From: Sphingomonas sp. Root720
Lineage (GTDB): Bacteria; Pseudomonadota; Alphaproteobacteria; Sphingomonadales; Sphingomonadaceae
Direction: 5' to 3'
NCBI RefSeq assembly: GCF_001428605.1
Contig: NZ_LMID01000015.1
Span: 352,001-416,000, forward strand
Length of the DNA stretch: 64,000 nt
This document shows positions 8,340 through 17,082 of the stretch, piece after piece; the stretch's first letter is position 1, and every line of letters starts with the position of its first letter. The notes below the pieces were generated by a model. The model made no database searches. It had not been told where the DNA came from and saw nothing but the letters and a program-made list of their open reading frames with translations. The translations under genes were made by a program, and so were the position numbers.

Positions 8340-8719
8340 CCGCGCTGCCGACCACCGCCGGCGAGCAGGGCTTCTCGCTGATCGAGGCGCTGGTCGCGCT
8401 GCTCGTCCTCGCCATCGCCGCCGCCGGCCTCGTCCGCGCCGCCGAGGCGCATGTCGATTCGATCCGCGGCCTCGAGCGCCGCGCCGCCGCGCAGATCGTC
8501 GCGCAGAACCGGCTTGCCGAGCTGGCGGTGCCCGGCCTCCCCGCCGGCCCGGCACAGGTCGAGATGCTGGGCCAGCGCTGGGCCGTCGCGGTGACCGAGA
8601 CCGGCACCGACGATCCCGACCTCGTCAAGCTCAGCGTCGCGGTGGCGGATGCCCGCGATCCCTCCTCGCCGCTCGTCACCCTCGACGGCTTTCGCGATAA
8701 GGGCACGACGACGCGATGA
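8336..8719 (+). CDS. gspI: Type II secretion minor pseudopilin GspI
   Basis: 127 residues with the prepilin signal GEQG|FSLIEALVALLVLAIAAAG, followed by the GspI-type LERRAAAQIVAQNRLAEL segment. GspI is the organiser of the GspI-J-K tip complex. It overlaps gspH and gspC by 4 bp on each side (ATGA), so the genes are almost certainly co-translated. Length is normal for the family. Confidence 0.93.
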   Translation: MTALPTTAGEQGFSLIEALVALLVLAIAAAGLVRAAEAHVDSIRGLERRAAAQIVAQNRLAELAVPGLPAGPAQVEMLGQRWAVAVTETGTDDPDLVKLSVAVADARDPSSPLVTLDGFRDKGTTTR

Positions 8720-9540
8720 CCCCGCGCCAGGCTTCCCGCGCCGCCGACCTCTTCACCGGCCTCGTCGTCGCCTCGGTCGCGGTCGCGCTGGCCGGACTGA
8801 CCTGGCACATCCTCGGCGCCGGTCCCGCCGATCCGCCCTCGGCCACGACCGCCGCCGCACCGGCCGCCGCGATCGACATCGGTCCCGCGCTGGCGCTGGC
8901 GCCGTTCGGCCGGCCCGACGCCGCCTCGGCCCAGCCGACCACGCTCGCCATCCAGCTGCGCGGCGTCATCCTCGCCGATCCGCCCTCGGCCTCGAGCGCG
9001 CTGATCGCGCCGACCGGCGGACGCCCGGTCTCCTATGGCGTCGGCCAGGCGGTGCCCGGCGGCGCGACGATCGAGGAGATCGCGTTCAACCGCGTGCTGC
9101 TGCGGGTCAACGGCCGGCTCGAACGACTCGACCTGCCGCGCATCTCGGCCGGGGGCGAGGCGCCCGCCGCGCCGCCGGCGATGCCCTCGCCGCCGGGCGC
9201 CGTCCCGGCGAGCGGCCCATCCGACGGGTCGGGGCCGCAGCCGATGCAGGCGATCGCGCCGCCGCCCGCCGCGCCGACCGGGGCCGAAGCATCCTCGCTG
9301 CTCGACGGGCTGGGCGCGGCCCCCGTCGGCGGCGCCTATCGCATCGGCGCCGATCCGTCCGCGGCCGCGCGCAGGGCCGGGCTGCTGCCCGGCGACCTGA
9401 TCGAGCGGATCAACGGGCTGCCCGCCACAGCGGTCACCGCCGACCGCCAGCTCATGGCCCAGGTCATGGCCGCCGGTCCCGCCCAGATCGACGTGCTGCG
9501 CGGCGGCAAGCGCGTCTCCTTCTCCTTTTCCCTCCGTTGA
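8716..9540 (+). CDS. gspC: Type II secretion protein GspC (PDZ-containing)
   Basis: 274 residues: a short cytoplasmic tail, one membrane helix (LVVASVAVALAGLTWHILGA), the HR domain around LAIQLRGVILADPPSASSALIA ... PGGATIEEIAFNRVLLRVNG, a Pro/Ala-rich linker, and a C-terminal PDZ domain (DPSAAARRAGLLPGDLIERI). GspC bridges the inner-membrane platform to the secretin GspD and contributes to substrate selection. Here it follows gspI rather than heading the operon, although it still directly precedes gspD. Confidence 0.93.
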   Translation: MTPRQASRAADLFTGLVVASVAVALAGLTWHILGAGPADPPSATTAAAPAAAIDIGPALALAPFGRPDAASAQPTTLAIQLRGVILADPPSASSALIAPTGGRPVSYGVGQAVPGGATIEEIAFNRVLLRVNGRLERLDLPRISAGGEAPAAPPAMPSPPGAVPASGPSDGSGPQPMQAIAPPPAAPTGAEASSLLDGLGAAPVGGAYRIGADPSAAARRAGLLPGDLIERINGLPATAVTADRQLMAQVMAAGPAQIDVLRGGKRVSFSFSLR

Positions 9541-9551
9541 GGAACCCGATC

Positions 9552-11612
9552 GTGTCCCTGTTCGCCCGCACCGCCCTCTCCGCCCTGGTCGCCGCCGCGC
9601 TCGCCGGCACCCCGGTCATGGCGCAGAGCGCCGGCCAGCCCGCCCCCGCCGACGTGGTCGTCAACATGCGCGCCGTCGACATCGCCGACGTCGCCGAGCA
9701 GATCTCGCGCATCACCGGCCGCACCCTGATCCTCGACCCGGCGGTCAAGGGCACGGTCAACGTCACCTCCGCCGAACCGCTGTCGGTCGACGGGGTATGG
9801 GACCTGTTCCAGTCGGTGCTCCGCGTCCACGGCTTCGCCGCGGTGAAGTCGGGCCGGTCGTGGCGGATCATCCCGCAGGCCTCGGCGATCCGCGACGCGG
9901 GTTCGGGCGGGCGGCTGTCGGGCCAGGACGTCACCACCCGCATGATCCGGCTGCAGAACGTCTCGGGCGAACAGGCCGTGCGCGTCTTCCGCCCGCTGGT
10001 CGCGCAGTTCGGTAGCGTCGAGGCGATGGCCAGCCCCAACGCGATCATCGTCACCGACTATGCCGAGAATGTCCGCCGCATCGAGCAGCTGGCCCGCGCG
10101 CTCGACAGCGGCGGCGGCGGCCGCTTCGACAGCATCACCCTGCGCTACGCCAACGCCAAGGACGTCGCCGCCGCGATCGCGGGGGTGATGGGCGACGGCA
10201 CCGCGACCGGCGGGCCGCGCGTGGTCGCCGACGAACGCAGCAACATCGTCCTCGTCCGCGGCGAGCCCAACATGGTGTCCGAGGCGCGCCGGCTGGCGCA
10301 CACGATCGACAAGCCCGGCGCGGGCGTCCCGGTCACCCGGATGATCCGGCTCAACAATGGCGATGCCGAATCGGTGACCGAGGTGCTGCAGGGCGTGCTC
10401 GGCGAGCAGGGCGCCGTCACCAATCCCGCCGCCCGCGCGGTAGCCGGCGGCCGCGCGCGGATCACCCGGCAGCAATCGAACGGCAATGCCCAGGCGGCGG
10501 GCCTCTCGCTCGGCTCGACGCCGGCGACGCTCGGCGGATCGGCCGACGCCGGGTCCTTCGGCGGCGCCGGTGGCGGAACCGACGGCGGCGATGCGACGCC
10601 CAAGGGCTTCTCGACCCCCGACCTGACCGTCCAGCCCGCGCCCGAACTCAACGCGATCGTGCTGCGCGGCACCCCGGCCGCCATCGCCGAGGTCGAGCCG
10701 CTGATCGCCCAGCTCGACGTGCGCCGCCCGCAGGTGCTGATCGAAGCGGCGATCGTCGAGATCGCCGGCGACCAGGCCGAGCAACTCGCGGTCCAGCTCG
10801 GCATCGGCGCGGCGGCGATCAATCGCGCGAGCGGCGGGGCGACCTCCTTCACCAGCCCGGGACCGTCGCTCCAGCAGATCCTGACGGCGATCGGCGCGCC
10901 CGCCGCCGCCGCGGTGCTGCCCAATGGCGGGTCGGCCTCGATCCGGGTTGGCGACAATTTCAGCATCCTGCTCCAGGCGATCGGCCGGTCGACCCGCTCG
11001 AACCTGCTGTCGACGCCGAGCCTGACGACACTCGACAACGAACCGGCCGAGATCGTCGTCGGCCAGAACGTCCCGTTCCGCACCGGCAGCTTCGCGACCG
11101 ACGGCAACACGCTCAACCCGTTCACGACGATCGAGCGCCAGGATGTCGGCCTGACCCTCCGCGTCGTGCCGCGCATCCACCAGGGCAATGTCGTCCGCCT
11201 CGAAGTCGCGCAGGAGGTTTCGTCGCTGACCGACGGGGTGACCGGCGCCGCCGACCTGATCACCAACCGCCGCAGCATCCAGACCTCGGTGCTCGCCGAC
11301 GACGGCCAGACGATCGTGCTCGGCGGCCTGATCAGCGACGACCGCGTCCAGACCCGCAGCCAGGTGCCGATCCTCGGCGACATCCCGATCGCGGGCGAGC
11401 TGTTCAAGTCGCGCCGCGAAAGCCATGTGAAGCGCACCCTGTTCGTCTTCCTGAAACCGACCATCCTGCGCGACCGCCAGGCCGCGAACGACGTCACCCA
11501 GGCCAAATATGCCCGCACCCGCTACGACGAGGCGATGCTCGGCAAGGGCCCGCCGCTGCTGCTGGAACCGCCCAGGGCGCGCCTGCCGGTCGAGATTTCC
11601 GGGGTCTATTGA
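9552..11612 (+). CDS. gspD: Type II secretion secretin GspD
   Basis: 686 residues beginning with a Sec signal peptide (VSLFARTALSALVAAALAGTPVMAQS). The N0 domain (VVNMRAVDIADVAEQISRI) is followed by N1-N3 repeats (for example IRLQNVSGEQAVRVFRPLV and the VVADERSNIVLVRG block) and the secretin barrel with VPFRTGSF and LGDIPIAGELFKSR. It forms the outer-membrane channel of the T2SS. GTG 9552 is preferred because GAGGA lies 8 bases upstream; a TTG at 9537 overlapping the gspC stop is the alternative. No lipobox is present, so localisation probably needs other factors. A repeat block starts 21 bp after the stop. Confidence 0.96.
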   Translation: MSLFARTALSALVAAALAGTPVMAQSAGQPAPADVVVNMRAVDIADVAEQISRITGRTLILDPAVKGTVNVTSAEPLSVDGVWDLFQSVLRVHGFAAVKSGRSWRIIPQASAIRDAGSGGRLSGQDVTTRMIRLQNVSGEQAVRVFRPLVAQFGSVEAMASPNAIIVTDYAENVRRIEQLARALDSGGGGRFDSITLRYANAKDVAAAIAGVMGDGTATGGPRVVADERSNIVLVRGEPNMVSEARRLAHTIDKPGAGVPVTRMIRLNNGDAESVTEVLQGVLGEQGAVTNPAARAVAGGRARITRQQSNGNAQAAGLSLGSTPATLGGSADAGSFGGAGGGTDGGDATPKGFSTPDLTVQPAPELNAIVLRGTPAAIAEVEPLIAQLDVRRPQVLIEAAIVEIAGDQAEQLAVQLGIGAAAINRASGGATSFTSPGPSLQQILTAIGAPAAAAVLPNGGSASIRVGDNFSILLQAIGRSTRSNLLSTPSLTTLDNEPAEIVVGQNVPFRTGSFATDGNTLNPFTTIERQDVGLTLRVVPRIHQGNVVRLEVAQEVSSLTDGVTGAADLITNRRSIQTSVLADDGQTIVLGGLISDDRVQTRSQVPILGDIPIAGELFKSRRESHVKRTLFVFLKPTILRDRQAANDVTQAKYARTRYDEAMLGKGPPLLLEPPRARLPVEISGVY

Positions 11613-11633
11613 CCGGGCGTTCGCCCACTCAAC

Positions 11634-12030
11634 CGTCATCCCGGCGAAAGCCGGGATCTCCCTTCTTCTCCACCATCGCCGGTGGCGGCGCCCCAAAGGC
11701 AGTGAGATCCTGGCTTTCGCCAGGATGACGCCGAGGGAATCATTGCCGGCCTCCCTCCACCCCGTCATGCCAGCGTTCGCGGGACCTTTGCGTAAACGCC
11801 GTCCCCTTGCCGTCATCCCGGCGAAAGCCGGGATCTCTCTTCATCTTCGTCTTTCTTCCCGGAGGGCGGAAAGGCAGAGAGATCCCGGCTTTCGCCGGGA
11901 TGACGAGGAAGAGAATGGACATGGGCTCTTACGCAAAGGTCCCGCGAAGGCTGGCATCCATGTCTGTCTTCCCACGCGATGCCGTCTGGCTGATGAGAGA
12001 CATGGACCCCAGCCTCCGCGGGGGTGACGT
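11634..12030. repeat. Block of family 1 hairpin repeats (two BIME-like pairs plus variant units)
   Basis: This 452-bp gene-free stretch between gspD and the PilP-like gene is nearly all repeat. Inverted pairs occupy 11634-11731 and 11811-11905, each with CGTCATCCCGGCGAAAGCC and its inverse. A variant with GTCATGCCAGCG and CGGGACCTTTGCGTAA is at 11763-11799. An inverted variant (TTACGCAAAGGTCCCG, then CCCCAGCCTCCGCGGGGGTGACG) is at 11930-12030. I see no gene. The block separates convergent transcripts and is likely to terminate both. Confidence 0.85.
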
Positions 12031-12064
12031 TGAAAAAGTCACGCCTCTCCAAATATCTGCGTGC

Positions 12065-12523
12065 CTATTGCCCCCCCACCGCGTCCGGCTCCGCCTCGGG
12101 CTCCGGCTCGACGGCGGGGAGGAAGGAGCGCACCCGCCGCCCGCCCCGGCTGAACAGCGCCGCGTCGGGCGACAGGCTTTCCAGCCGCCAGCCTTCGTAG
12201 CTCTCGCCCGGCGCCAATGTCCTGCTGGTGCCGTCGGCCGCGCGGACCATCGCGATCGCCGCGTCGGGCAGGCGGCCGGCGATGCCGATCAGCTTCGGGG
12301 CATCCTCGGCGGCGGGCGCCCTCGCGGGATCGAGCGGGTCGAGGAACAGGCGGCGCGCGGCGCCATCGGCACCGGGCGGGACCGGCGCCGGCACCACCGT
12401 CTCGCCGCTCGCCGCCGCGATCGGCAGCGGCGGCTGCGCGCGCCACAGCAGCAGCGCGGGCGCCGCGAGCGCGACCAGCGCGGCGGCGGCGAGCCACGGG
12501 GCTCCGGCGGGCGGGCGGCGCAT
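12065..12523 (-). CDS. PilP / GspC-HR-like single-pass protein
   Basis: 152 residues: a short N-terminus MRRPPAG, a membrane helix (WLAAAALVALAAPALLLW), a linker, and a compact domain reading APKLIGIAGRLPDAAIAMVR ... RTLAPGESYEGWRLESLSPD, ending in a Pro/Glu tail. That domain resembles the HR domain of GspC and of PilP, which contact secretins. The start overlaps the stop of the preceding PilO-like gene (TGATG). It is the last gene of a nadE-linked set on the strand opposite gspD. The domain similarity is my reading of the pattern and was not computed. Confidence 0.6.
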   Translation of the reverse strand: MRRPPAGAPWLAAAALVALAAPALLLWRAQPPLPIAAASGETVVPAPVPPGADGAARRLFLDPLDPARAPAAEDAPKLIGIAGRLPDAAIAMVRAADGTSRTLAPGESYEGWRLESLSPDAALFSRGGRRVRSFLPAVEPEPEAEPDAVGGQ

Positions 12524-13023
12524 CAGCGCGGCTCCCACACCGCCATGGCGCGGGCGTCGAGCCGGATCGCGGTCTCGGCCGGACCGGTCCGGGCGATCCG
12601 CCAGCGGACGAAGCGGATCGCGGGCCGCCCCGCCTCGAGCAGCCGTGCGACATGGAGGATGTCGGCTTCCGCGCCCGACAGGGTGATGTCGACCATCAGC
12701 TCGGCCGGCATCGCCGTGTCGGCGGGGACCAGCTCGATCCGTTCGGGCAGCAGGCGCCGCTCGGTGGCGGCCCTGCGGACGGTCGCGAGCATCGCCGCCT
12801 CGGCTGCGCGCCGGTCCTCCTCGGGATAGGAGAGCTCGGCCGGCAGCAGCCGCGCGGCCGGGGCGGCGCCGGCGCGCACCATCGCCTCGACCTGCGCCAG
12901 CCGCGCCCGTGCCCGCTCCAGCGCACCGAGCCCGGCCCAGGCCAGCGCCGCCGCGCCGAGCAGCGCCAGCCCGAAACCGATGCCGGCGAGCGGCGTCGGG
13001 CGCCAGGCGGACGGACGGATCAT
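12523..13023 (-). CDS. PilO / GspM-like inner-membrane protein
   Basis: 166 residues with one membrane helix near the N-terminus (GIGFGLALLGAAALAWAGLGAL), then a helical segment (RARARLAQVEAMVRAG) and a periplasmic alpha/beta domain ending MVDITLSGAEADILHVARLLEAGRPAIRF, the typical PilO/GspM ferredoxin-like pattern. It overlaps its upstream neighbour by ATGA and its downstream one by TGATG. With both neighbours it reproduces the PilN-PilO-PilP order of type IV pilus platforms. A canonical gspM already exists at 5640-6140, so this is a second, divergent copy of the role. Confidence 0.65.
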   Translation of the reverse strand: MIRPSAWRPTPLAGIGFGLALLGAAALAWAGLGALERARARLAQVEAMVRAGAAPAARLLPAELSYPEEDRRAAEAAMLATVRRAATERRLLPERIELVPADTAMPAELMVDITLSGAEADILHVARLLEAGRPAIRFVRWRIARTGPAETAIRLDARAMAVWEPR

Positions 13024-13706
13024 CGCACCCGTCCCGTCAGGATCACGTCGATCGTGGCGCCCTCGGTCCTCGTCTGACCGATCTCGCGCAGCGCGCCGAA
13101 CAGCGGATCGGCGGCGAGGGCGGTGCGCAGCCGGTCGGGATCGGGGGTCTCCACCTCGACGGTCAGCGCACCGTTTTCGGCCAGCGCCATCGCGACGAGC
13201 CCGGCCTCTTCGGGCAGCAGTGCGCGCAGCCGGCCGGCGAGCCCGCTCATCGACGGGACCGCCATCACCGCCTCGACGTCGTCGCGCGCGCGCTCGACCG
13301 CCGCGACCCGGACCGACGCGGCGATCGCAGGGGCCTGCCGCTTCGCGATCCGCGCCGCCTGCCAGCGGTCGAGCCCGACCAGGCCCCAGGCACCGATCGC
13401 GGTGGTGAACGGGACCGTGGCGAGGAGCAGCGCCGCACCGGTCAGGACCGCGCCCGACGGCCGCGCCAGCCGCGCCGGCCAGGCCGGCCGCAGGCGGGGG
13501 AAACGCCAGCCGCCCCGGGCGATGCGCTCGCCGAGCATGTCGAACAGGCTGGGGCCGATCGGCTCGATGCTGACCGGGTCGAGCCCCGCCGCCGCGAGCC
13601 GCGCGCGCGCCGCCGCCGCATCCTCGGCGCGGACGATCCGGATCTCGGACGCGCCGCTCCGCCGGAGCATGACGCAGCGATAGCGTGTCAGCTGCTCCCC
13701 CGACAT
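13020..13706 (-). CDS. PilN / GspL-like protein with a GspF-N-like N-terminal segment
   Basis: 228 residues. The first 50 (RYRCVMLRRSGASEIRIVRA, then AARARLAAAGLDPVSIEPIG) resemble the N-terminal segment of GspF-type proteins. A membrane helix follows (GAVLTGAALLLATVPFTTAI) and then a coiled region and an alpha/beta periplasmic domain (GLAGRLRALLPEEAGLVAMA), as in PilN or the membrane-proximal part of GspL. No actin-like domain is present. It starts 15 bp after the nadE stop, so it is probably in the nadE transcript, and overlaps the PilO-like gene (ATGA). The fused N-terminus is unusual and deserves structural checking. Confidence 0.6.
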   Translation of the reverse strand: MSGEQLTRYRCVMLRRSGASEIRIVRAEDAAAARARLAAAGLDPVSIEPIGPSLFDMLGERIARGGWRFPRLRPAWPARLARPSGAVLTGAALLLATVPFTTAIGAWGLVGLDRWQAARIAKRQAPAIAASVRVAAVERARDDVEAVMAVPSMSGLAGRLRALLPEEAGLVAMALAENGALTVEVETPDPDRLRTALAADPLFGALREIGQTRTEGATIDVILTGRVR

Positions 13707-13721
13707 GGTGCGGCCTGCGCC

Positions 13722-15785
13722 CTAGTCCTCGACGCCGTCGAGCGCGGCGGCCAGCTCATCGAGCCAGACCTTGGCGGTGCCGTCCGACGGCGCCCGCCAG
13801 TCGCCGCGCGGGCTGAGCGCGCCGCCGCCCGACACCTTCGGCCCGTTCGGGATCGCCGACCGCTTGAACTGGCTGGTCGTGAAGAAGCGGAACAGGAATT
13901 TCTCCAGCCAGGCGCGGATCGTCGCGAGGTCGTAGCGGTTGCGCAGCTCCGCCGGGAAATCGGCGGGCCATAGCCCGGCATCGGCATCCTTCCACGCGTG
14001 CCAGGCGAGGAAGGCGACCTTCGACGGCTTCAGCCCGTGCCGCACGACATGGTGCAGGAAGAAATCGTTGAGCTCATAGGGGCCGACCTTGGATTCGGTG
14101 CTCTGCATCCCGCCCTCGGCATCGGCCGGGATCAGCTCGGGCGAGATTTCGGTGCCGAGGATCGCGGTCAGGATCGCGTCGGTCGCCCGATCGAACTGGT
14201 CGGTGCGCACGCACCAGCGGATCAGATACTGGATCAGCGTCTTGGGCACGCCGGCGTTGACCGCATAATGGCTCATCTGGTCGCCGACGCCATAGGTGCA
14301 CCAGCCGAGCGCCAGTTCGCTCAGGTCGCCCGTCCCCACGACGAAGCCGCCATGCTGGTTGGCGAGGCGGAACAGATAGTCGGTGCGCAGCCCCGCCTGC
14401 ACATTCTCGAAGGTGATGTCGTAGACCGGCTCGCCGCCGGCAAAGGGGTGATCCATGTCGCCGAGCATCTGCCGCGCCGCCGGACGGATGTCGATCTCCG
14501 CGGCGGTGATGCCGAGCGCGCGCATCAGCGCCCAGGCGTTGGCCTTGGTCGCGTCGCCGGTCGCGAAGCCGGGCATGGTATAGCCGCGGATCGCCGTGCG
14601 CGGCAGGCCGAGCCGGTCGCAGGCCTTCGCCGCGACGATCAGCGCATGGGTCGAATCGAGCCCGCCCGACACGCCGATCACCATCGCCTGGCCGCCGGTC
14701 GACTCGAAGCGCTTCACCAGCCCCTCGACCTGGATGTTGAAGGCCTCGTAGCAGTCGGCGTCGAGGTCGCGGGGATCGGCCGGCACGAACGGGAAACGCG
14801 CGACCGGGCGGCGGAGCCCGACATCGGCGCGGTGCGGCCGGTGCTCGAAGCCGATCGTGCGGAAGCGCGTCTCGGGATGGCCGTTCGCCGCCGCGCAGTC
14901 GTCGAAGGTACCGACCCGCATCCGCTCGAGCCGCAGCCGCGCGACGTCGACATCGGCGGCGATCAGTTCGGGGTCCATGCCGAAGCGACTCGATTCGGCG
15001 AGCGTCTGGCCCAGCTCGTGGATCATCGCCTGCCCGTCCCAGGCGAGGTCGGTGGTGCTCTCGCCGGGGCCGCTCGCCGAATAGCAATAGGCGGCGATCG
15101 CGCGCATCGATTGCGAGGCGGCGAGCAGGGCGCGGTCGCGCGCCTTGCCGATGATGATGTTGGACGCGGACAGGTTGCACAGGATCAGCGCGCCGGCCAT
15201 CGCCCCCGCGGTCGATGGCGGCAGCGGCGCCCAGTAATCCTCGCAGATCTCGACATGGAAGACGAAGTCGGCGAGGTCCGACGCGGCGAAGACGAGGTCC
15301 GGGCCGAACGGCACGGCCTGCCCGCACAGCCGCATGTCGAGCCCCGCCAGGCCATGGCCGAGCGCGAACCAGCGCTTCTCGTAATATTCGCGGTAATTGG
15401 GCAGGAAGCTCTTCGGCACCACGCCGAGGATGCGGCCGCGCGCGACCGCCACGGCGCAATTGTAGAGCCGCCCGTTGCGGCGGATCGGCGCGCCGACCAG
15501 CAGCACCGGCGCGAGATCGGCGCTCGCCGCGACGATCCCGGCCAGCTCGGCCTCGACCCGGTCGAGCTGGGCGTCCTGGAGATGGAGGTCGTCGATCGCA
15601 TAGGAGGACAGCGCCAGCTCGGGCAGGACGAGCAGGTCGACGCCCTCGGCGTCGGCGCGGCGCGCCAGCTCGACGACGCCCGCCGCGTTCGCCGCGACGT
15701 CGCCCGTGCTCGCGGCCGGCGTGCCGGCGCCGACGCGCACGAAGCCGTGGCGGTGGATCGAACGGAAGGGAATGGCAGCGGGCAT
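13722..15785 (-). CDS. nadE: Glutamine-dependent NAD+ synthetase
   Basis: 687 residues with two domains. The N-terminal nitrilase-type glutaminase shows the Glu (LLVLPELALSSYAIDD), Lys (VPKSFLPNYREYYEKRWF) and Cys (HVEICEDYWAP) triad. The C-terminal synthetase has the P-loop VIGVSGGLDSTHALIVA. It converts nicotinic-acid adenine dinucleotide to NAD+ using ammonia channelled from glutamine and ATP. I chose ATG 15785 (MPAAIPFRSIHRHGF), where the conserved sequence begins; the frame is open further upstream without similarity. Length is normal for the long, glutamine-dependent form. It is followed after 15 bp by the PilN/O/P-like set. Confidence 0.95.
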   Translation of the reverse strand: MPAAIPFRSIHRHGFVRVGAGTPAASTGDVAANAAGVVELARRADAEGVDLLVLPELALSSYAIDDLHLQDAQLDRVEAELAGIVAASADLAPVLLVGAPIRRNGRLYNCAVAVARGRILGVVPKSFLPNYREYYEKRWFALGHGLAGLDMRLCGQAVPFGPDLVFAASDLADFVFHVEICEDYWAPLPPSTAGAMAGALILCNLSASNIIIGKARDRALLAASQSMRAIAAYCYSASGPGESTTDLAWDGQAMIHELGQTLAESSRFGMDPELIAADVDVARLRLERMRVGTFDDCAAANGHPETRFRTIGFEHRPHRADVGLRRPVARFPFVPADPRDLDADCYEAFNIQVEGLVKRFESTGGQAMVIGVSGGLDSTHALIVAAKACDRLGLPRTAIRGYTMPGFATGDATKANAWALMRALGITAAEIDIRPAARQMLGDMDHPFAGGEPVYDITFENVQAGLRTDYLFRLANQHGGFVVGTGDLSELALGWCTYGVGDQMSHYAVNAGVPKTLIQYLIRWCVRTDQFDRATDAILTAILGTEISPELIPADAEGGMQSTESKVGPYELNDFFLHHVVRHGLKPSKVAFLAWHAWKDADAGLWPADFPAELRNRYDLATIRAWLEKFLFRFFTTSQFKRSAIPNGPKVSGGGALSPRGDWRAPSDGTAKVWLDELAAALDGVED

Positions 15786-15865
15786 CAGGGCTCTCGATCG
15801 GCTGGCTTCGCTTCGCCCCATAGAGGAAGCGGCGGGGAAGCGCCAATCCCGGCCCATACCACAGG

Positions 15866-15957
15866 CGTCATCCCGGGGAACGCCGGGATCTCACTGCCTT
15901 GCGGCGCGGATCGAGGGATGAGGAAGAAGAGAGATCCCGGCGTTCGCCGGGATGACG
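15866..15957. repeat. REP/BIME-like inverted repeat pair (family 1)
   Basis: CGTCATCCCGGGGAACGCCG and its inverse (CGGCGTTCGCCGGGATGACG) flank a 40-bp spacer between nadE and the GGDEF gene. It carries paired changes (gaacg/cgttc in place of gaaag/ctttc) in both arms, so each hairpin stays base-paired. Confidence 0.85.
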
Positions 15958-15970
15958 GCCCCAAGGGGAG

Positions 15971-17026
15971 CTATTCCGCCACGCTGATGCGGTTGCGGCC
16001 GTCCTGCTTCGCCCGGTAGAGCGCGGCGTCGGCGCGCTTGAGCAGCGAGCCCGGCGAATCGTGGCCGTTGATCGCGGCGAGCCCTCCCGAGAAGCTCAGC
16101 CGGCCGAGCGACTGGCCGGTGTGGGTCACCTTCAGCTCGCGCGCGGCGATCGCGGCGCGGATCTTGTCGAGGGTCGCCATCGCGTTGGCGGCGGCGCCGC
16201 GTTCGAACACCATGACGAACTCCTCGCCGCCATAGCGCGCGACGAACACGTCGCCGTTCGCGACGCGGCCGAGCGACGAGCCCACGAACTTGATCACCTC
16301 GTCGCCGATCTGGTGGCCATGGGTGTCGTTGAACAGCTTGAAATGGTCGATGTCGCAGATCGCCAGCGCCAGCGCCGAATCGGCGCGGCGGGCCTTTTCG
16401 AACGCGCCGCGCAGATGCTGGTCGAGCGCGCGCCGGTTCGGCAGGCCGGTCAGCGGGTCGCTGTTCGCCTTGTGGTGCGCGGCGGCGAGGTCCTTGCGCA
16501 TCGCGCTCATCTGCTGCTCGGTGCGGCGCAGATCCTCCTCGGCGACCTGGGCCTTGTCGATCATCGACCGGGTGAGATCGACCAGCTTCTGCACCGTCAG
16601 CGCGGGCGAGCCGTCGGTCTCCAGCCCCTCGGCCTCGTGCGCCAGCGCCTCGCCATAATCGCGCGCCTCCTCGCCCGACCGGGTGAGGATCGTCGCCATC
16701 TGCTCGAGATAGCCCTGCGCCTCCTGCGCCATGCGCGACAGTTCGTCGGTCGACAGGCCCGGCTCCAGCTTGGTCGAGATCGCTGCCGCGACCGCGTCGC
16801 TCAGCGCGCCGTCCTTGGAGATCGCGCGGTCGACCATCGCGTTGAGCTCGCCGTCGCGGCCCGACAGATAGCGGTGGCACAATTCGAAATTCGCCGGGGA
16901 GGGTTCGAGCCCGTGATCGAACAGAAGCTTGCCGATCATGTCATACAGGCGTCGCCATTCGGCACGCGCAGCTGACTTCTCGGCTATTCTTTCGTCTTTC
17001 ACCGCGACACCCCTGATCTCCGGCAT
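15971..17026 (-). CDS. Diguanylate cyclase (GGDEF domain)
   Basis: 351 residues. The C-terminal half is a GGDEF domain: DPLTGLPNRRALDQ, the metal-binding CDIDHFKLFNDTHGH, the signature RYGGEEF and ADAALYRAKQDGRNRI. The intact GGEEF implies active c-di-GMP synthesis. The N-terminal 170 residues are soluble and helical (EWRRLYDMIGKLLFDHGLEP, a coiled segment before the catalytic domain) with no transmembrane segment, so it is likely a cytoplasmic cyclase with a helical sensory or dimerisation domain. I see no RxxD inhibitory-site motif immediately upstream of the signature. Start at ATG 17026. Confidence 0.92.
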   Translation of the reverse strand: MPEIRGVAVKDERIAEKSAARAEWRRLYDMIGKLLFDHGLEPSPANFELCHRYLSGRDGELNAMVDRAISKDGALSDAVAAAISTKLEPGLSTDELSRMAQEAQGYLEQMATILTRSGEEARDYGEALAHEAEGLETDGSPALTVQKLVDLTRSMIDKAQVAEEDLRRTEQQMSAMRKDLAAAHHKANSDPLTGLPNRRALDQHLRGAFEKARRADSALALAICDIDHFKLFNDTHGHQIGDEVIKFVGSSLGRVANGDVFVARYGGEEFVMVFERGAAANAMATLDKIRAAIAARELKVTHTGQSLGRLSFSGGLAAINGHDSPGSLLKRADAALYRAKQDGRNRISVAE

Positions 17027-17082
17027 CGGGATAGCGCGAGATTCGATACATCCGGTTAATGCCTACCCGTATTTTTACGTGG

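Noticed and set aside
8649-9551. N-terminal extension of gspD in its frame through gspC
   Set aside because: It is Arg/Pro-rich shadow sequence over gspC; the signal peptide and the GAGGA site place the true start at 9552.
11634-12030. Small protein genes with PAKAGIS/PAFAGMT-type sequences
   Set aside because: These peptides are direct translations of the hairpin repeats and recur wherever the repeat occurs.
13722-15857. Longer nadE start at 15857
   Set aside because: The additional 24 residues have no similarity to the family and no ribosome-binding site; the conserved region begins at 15785.
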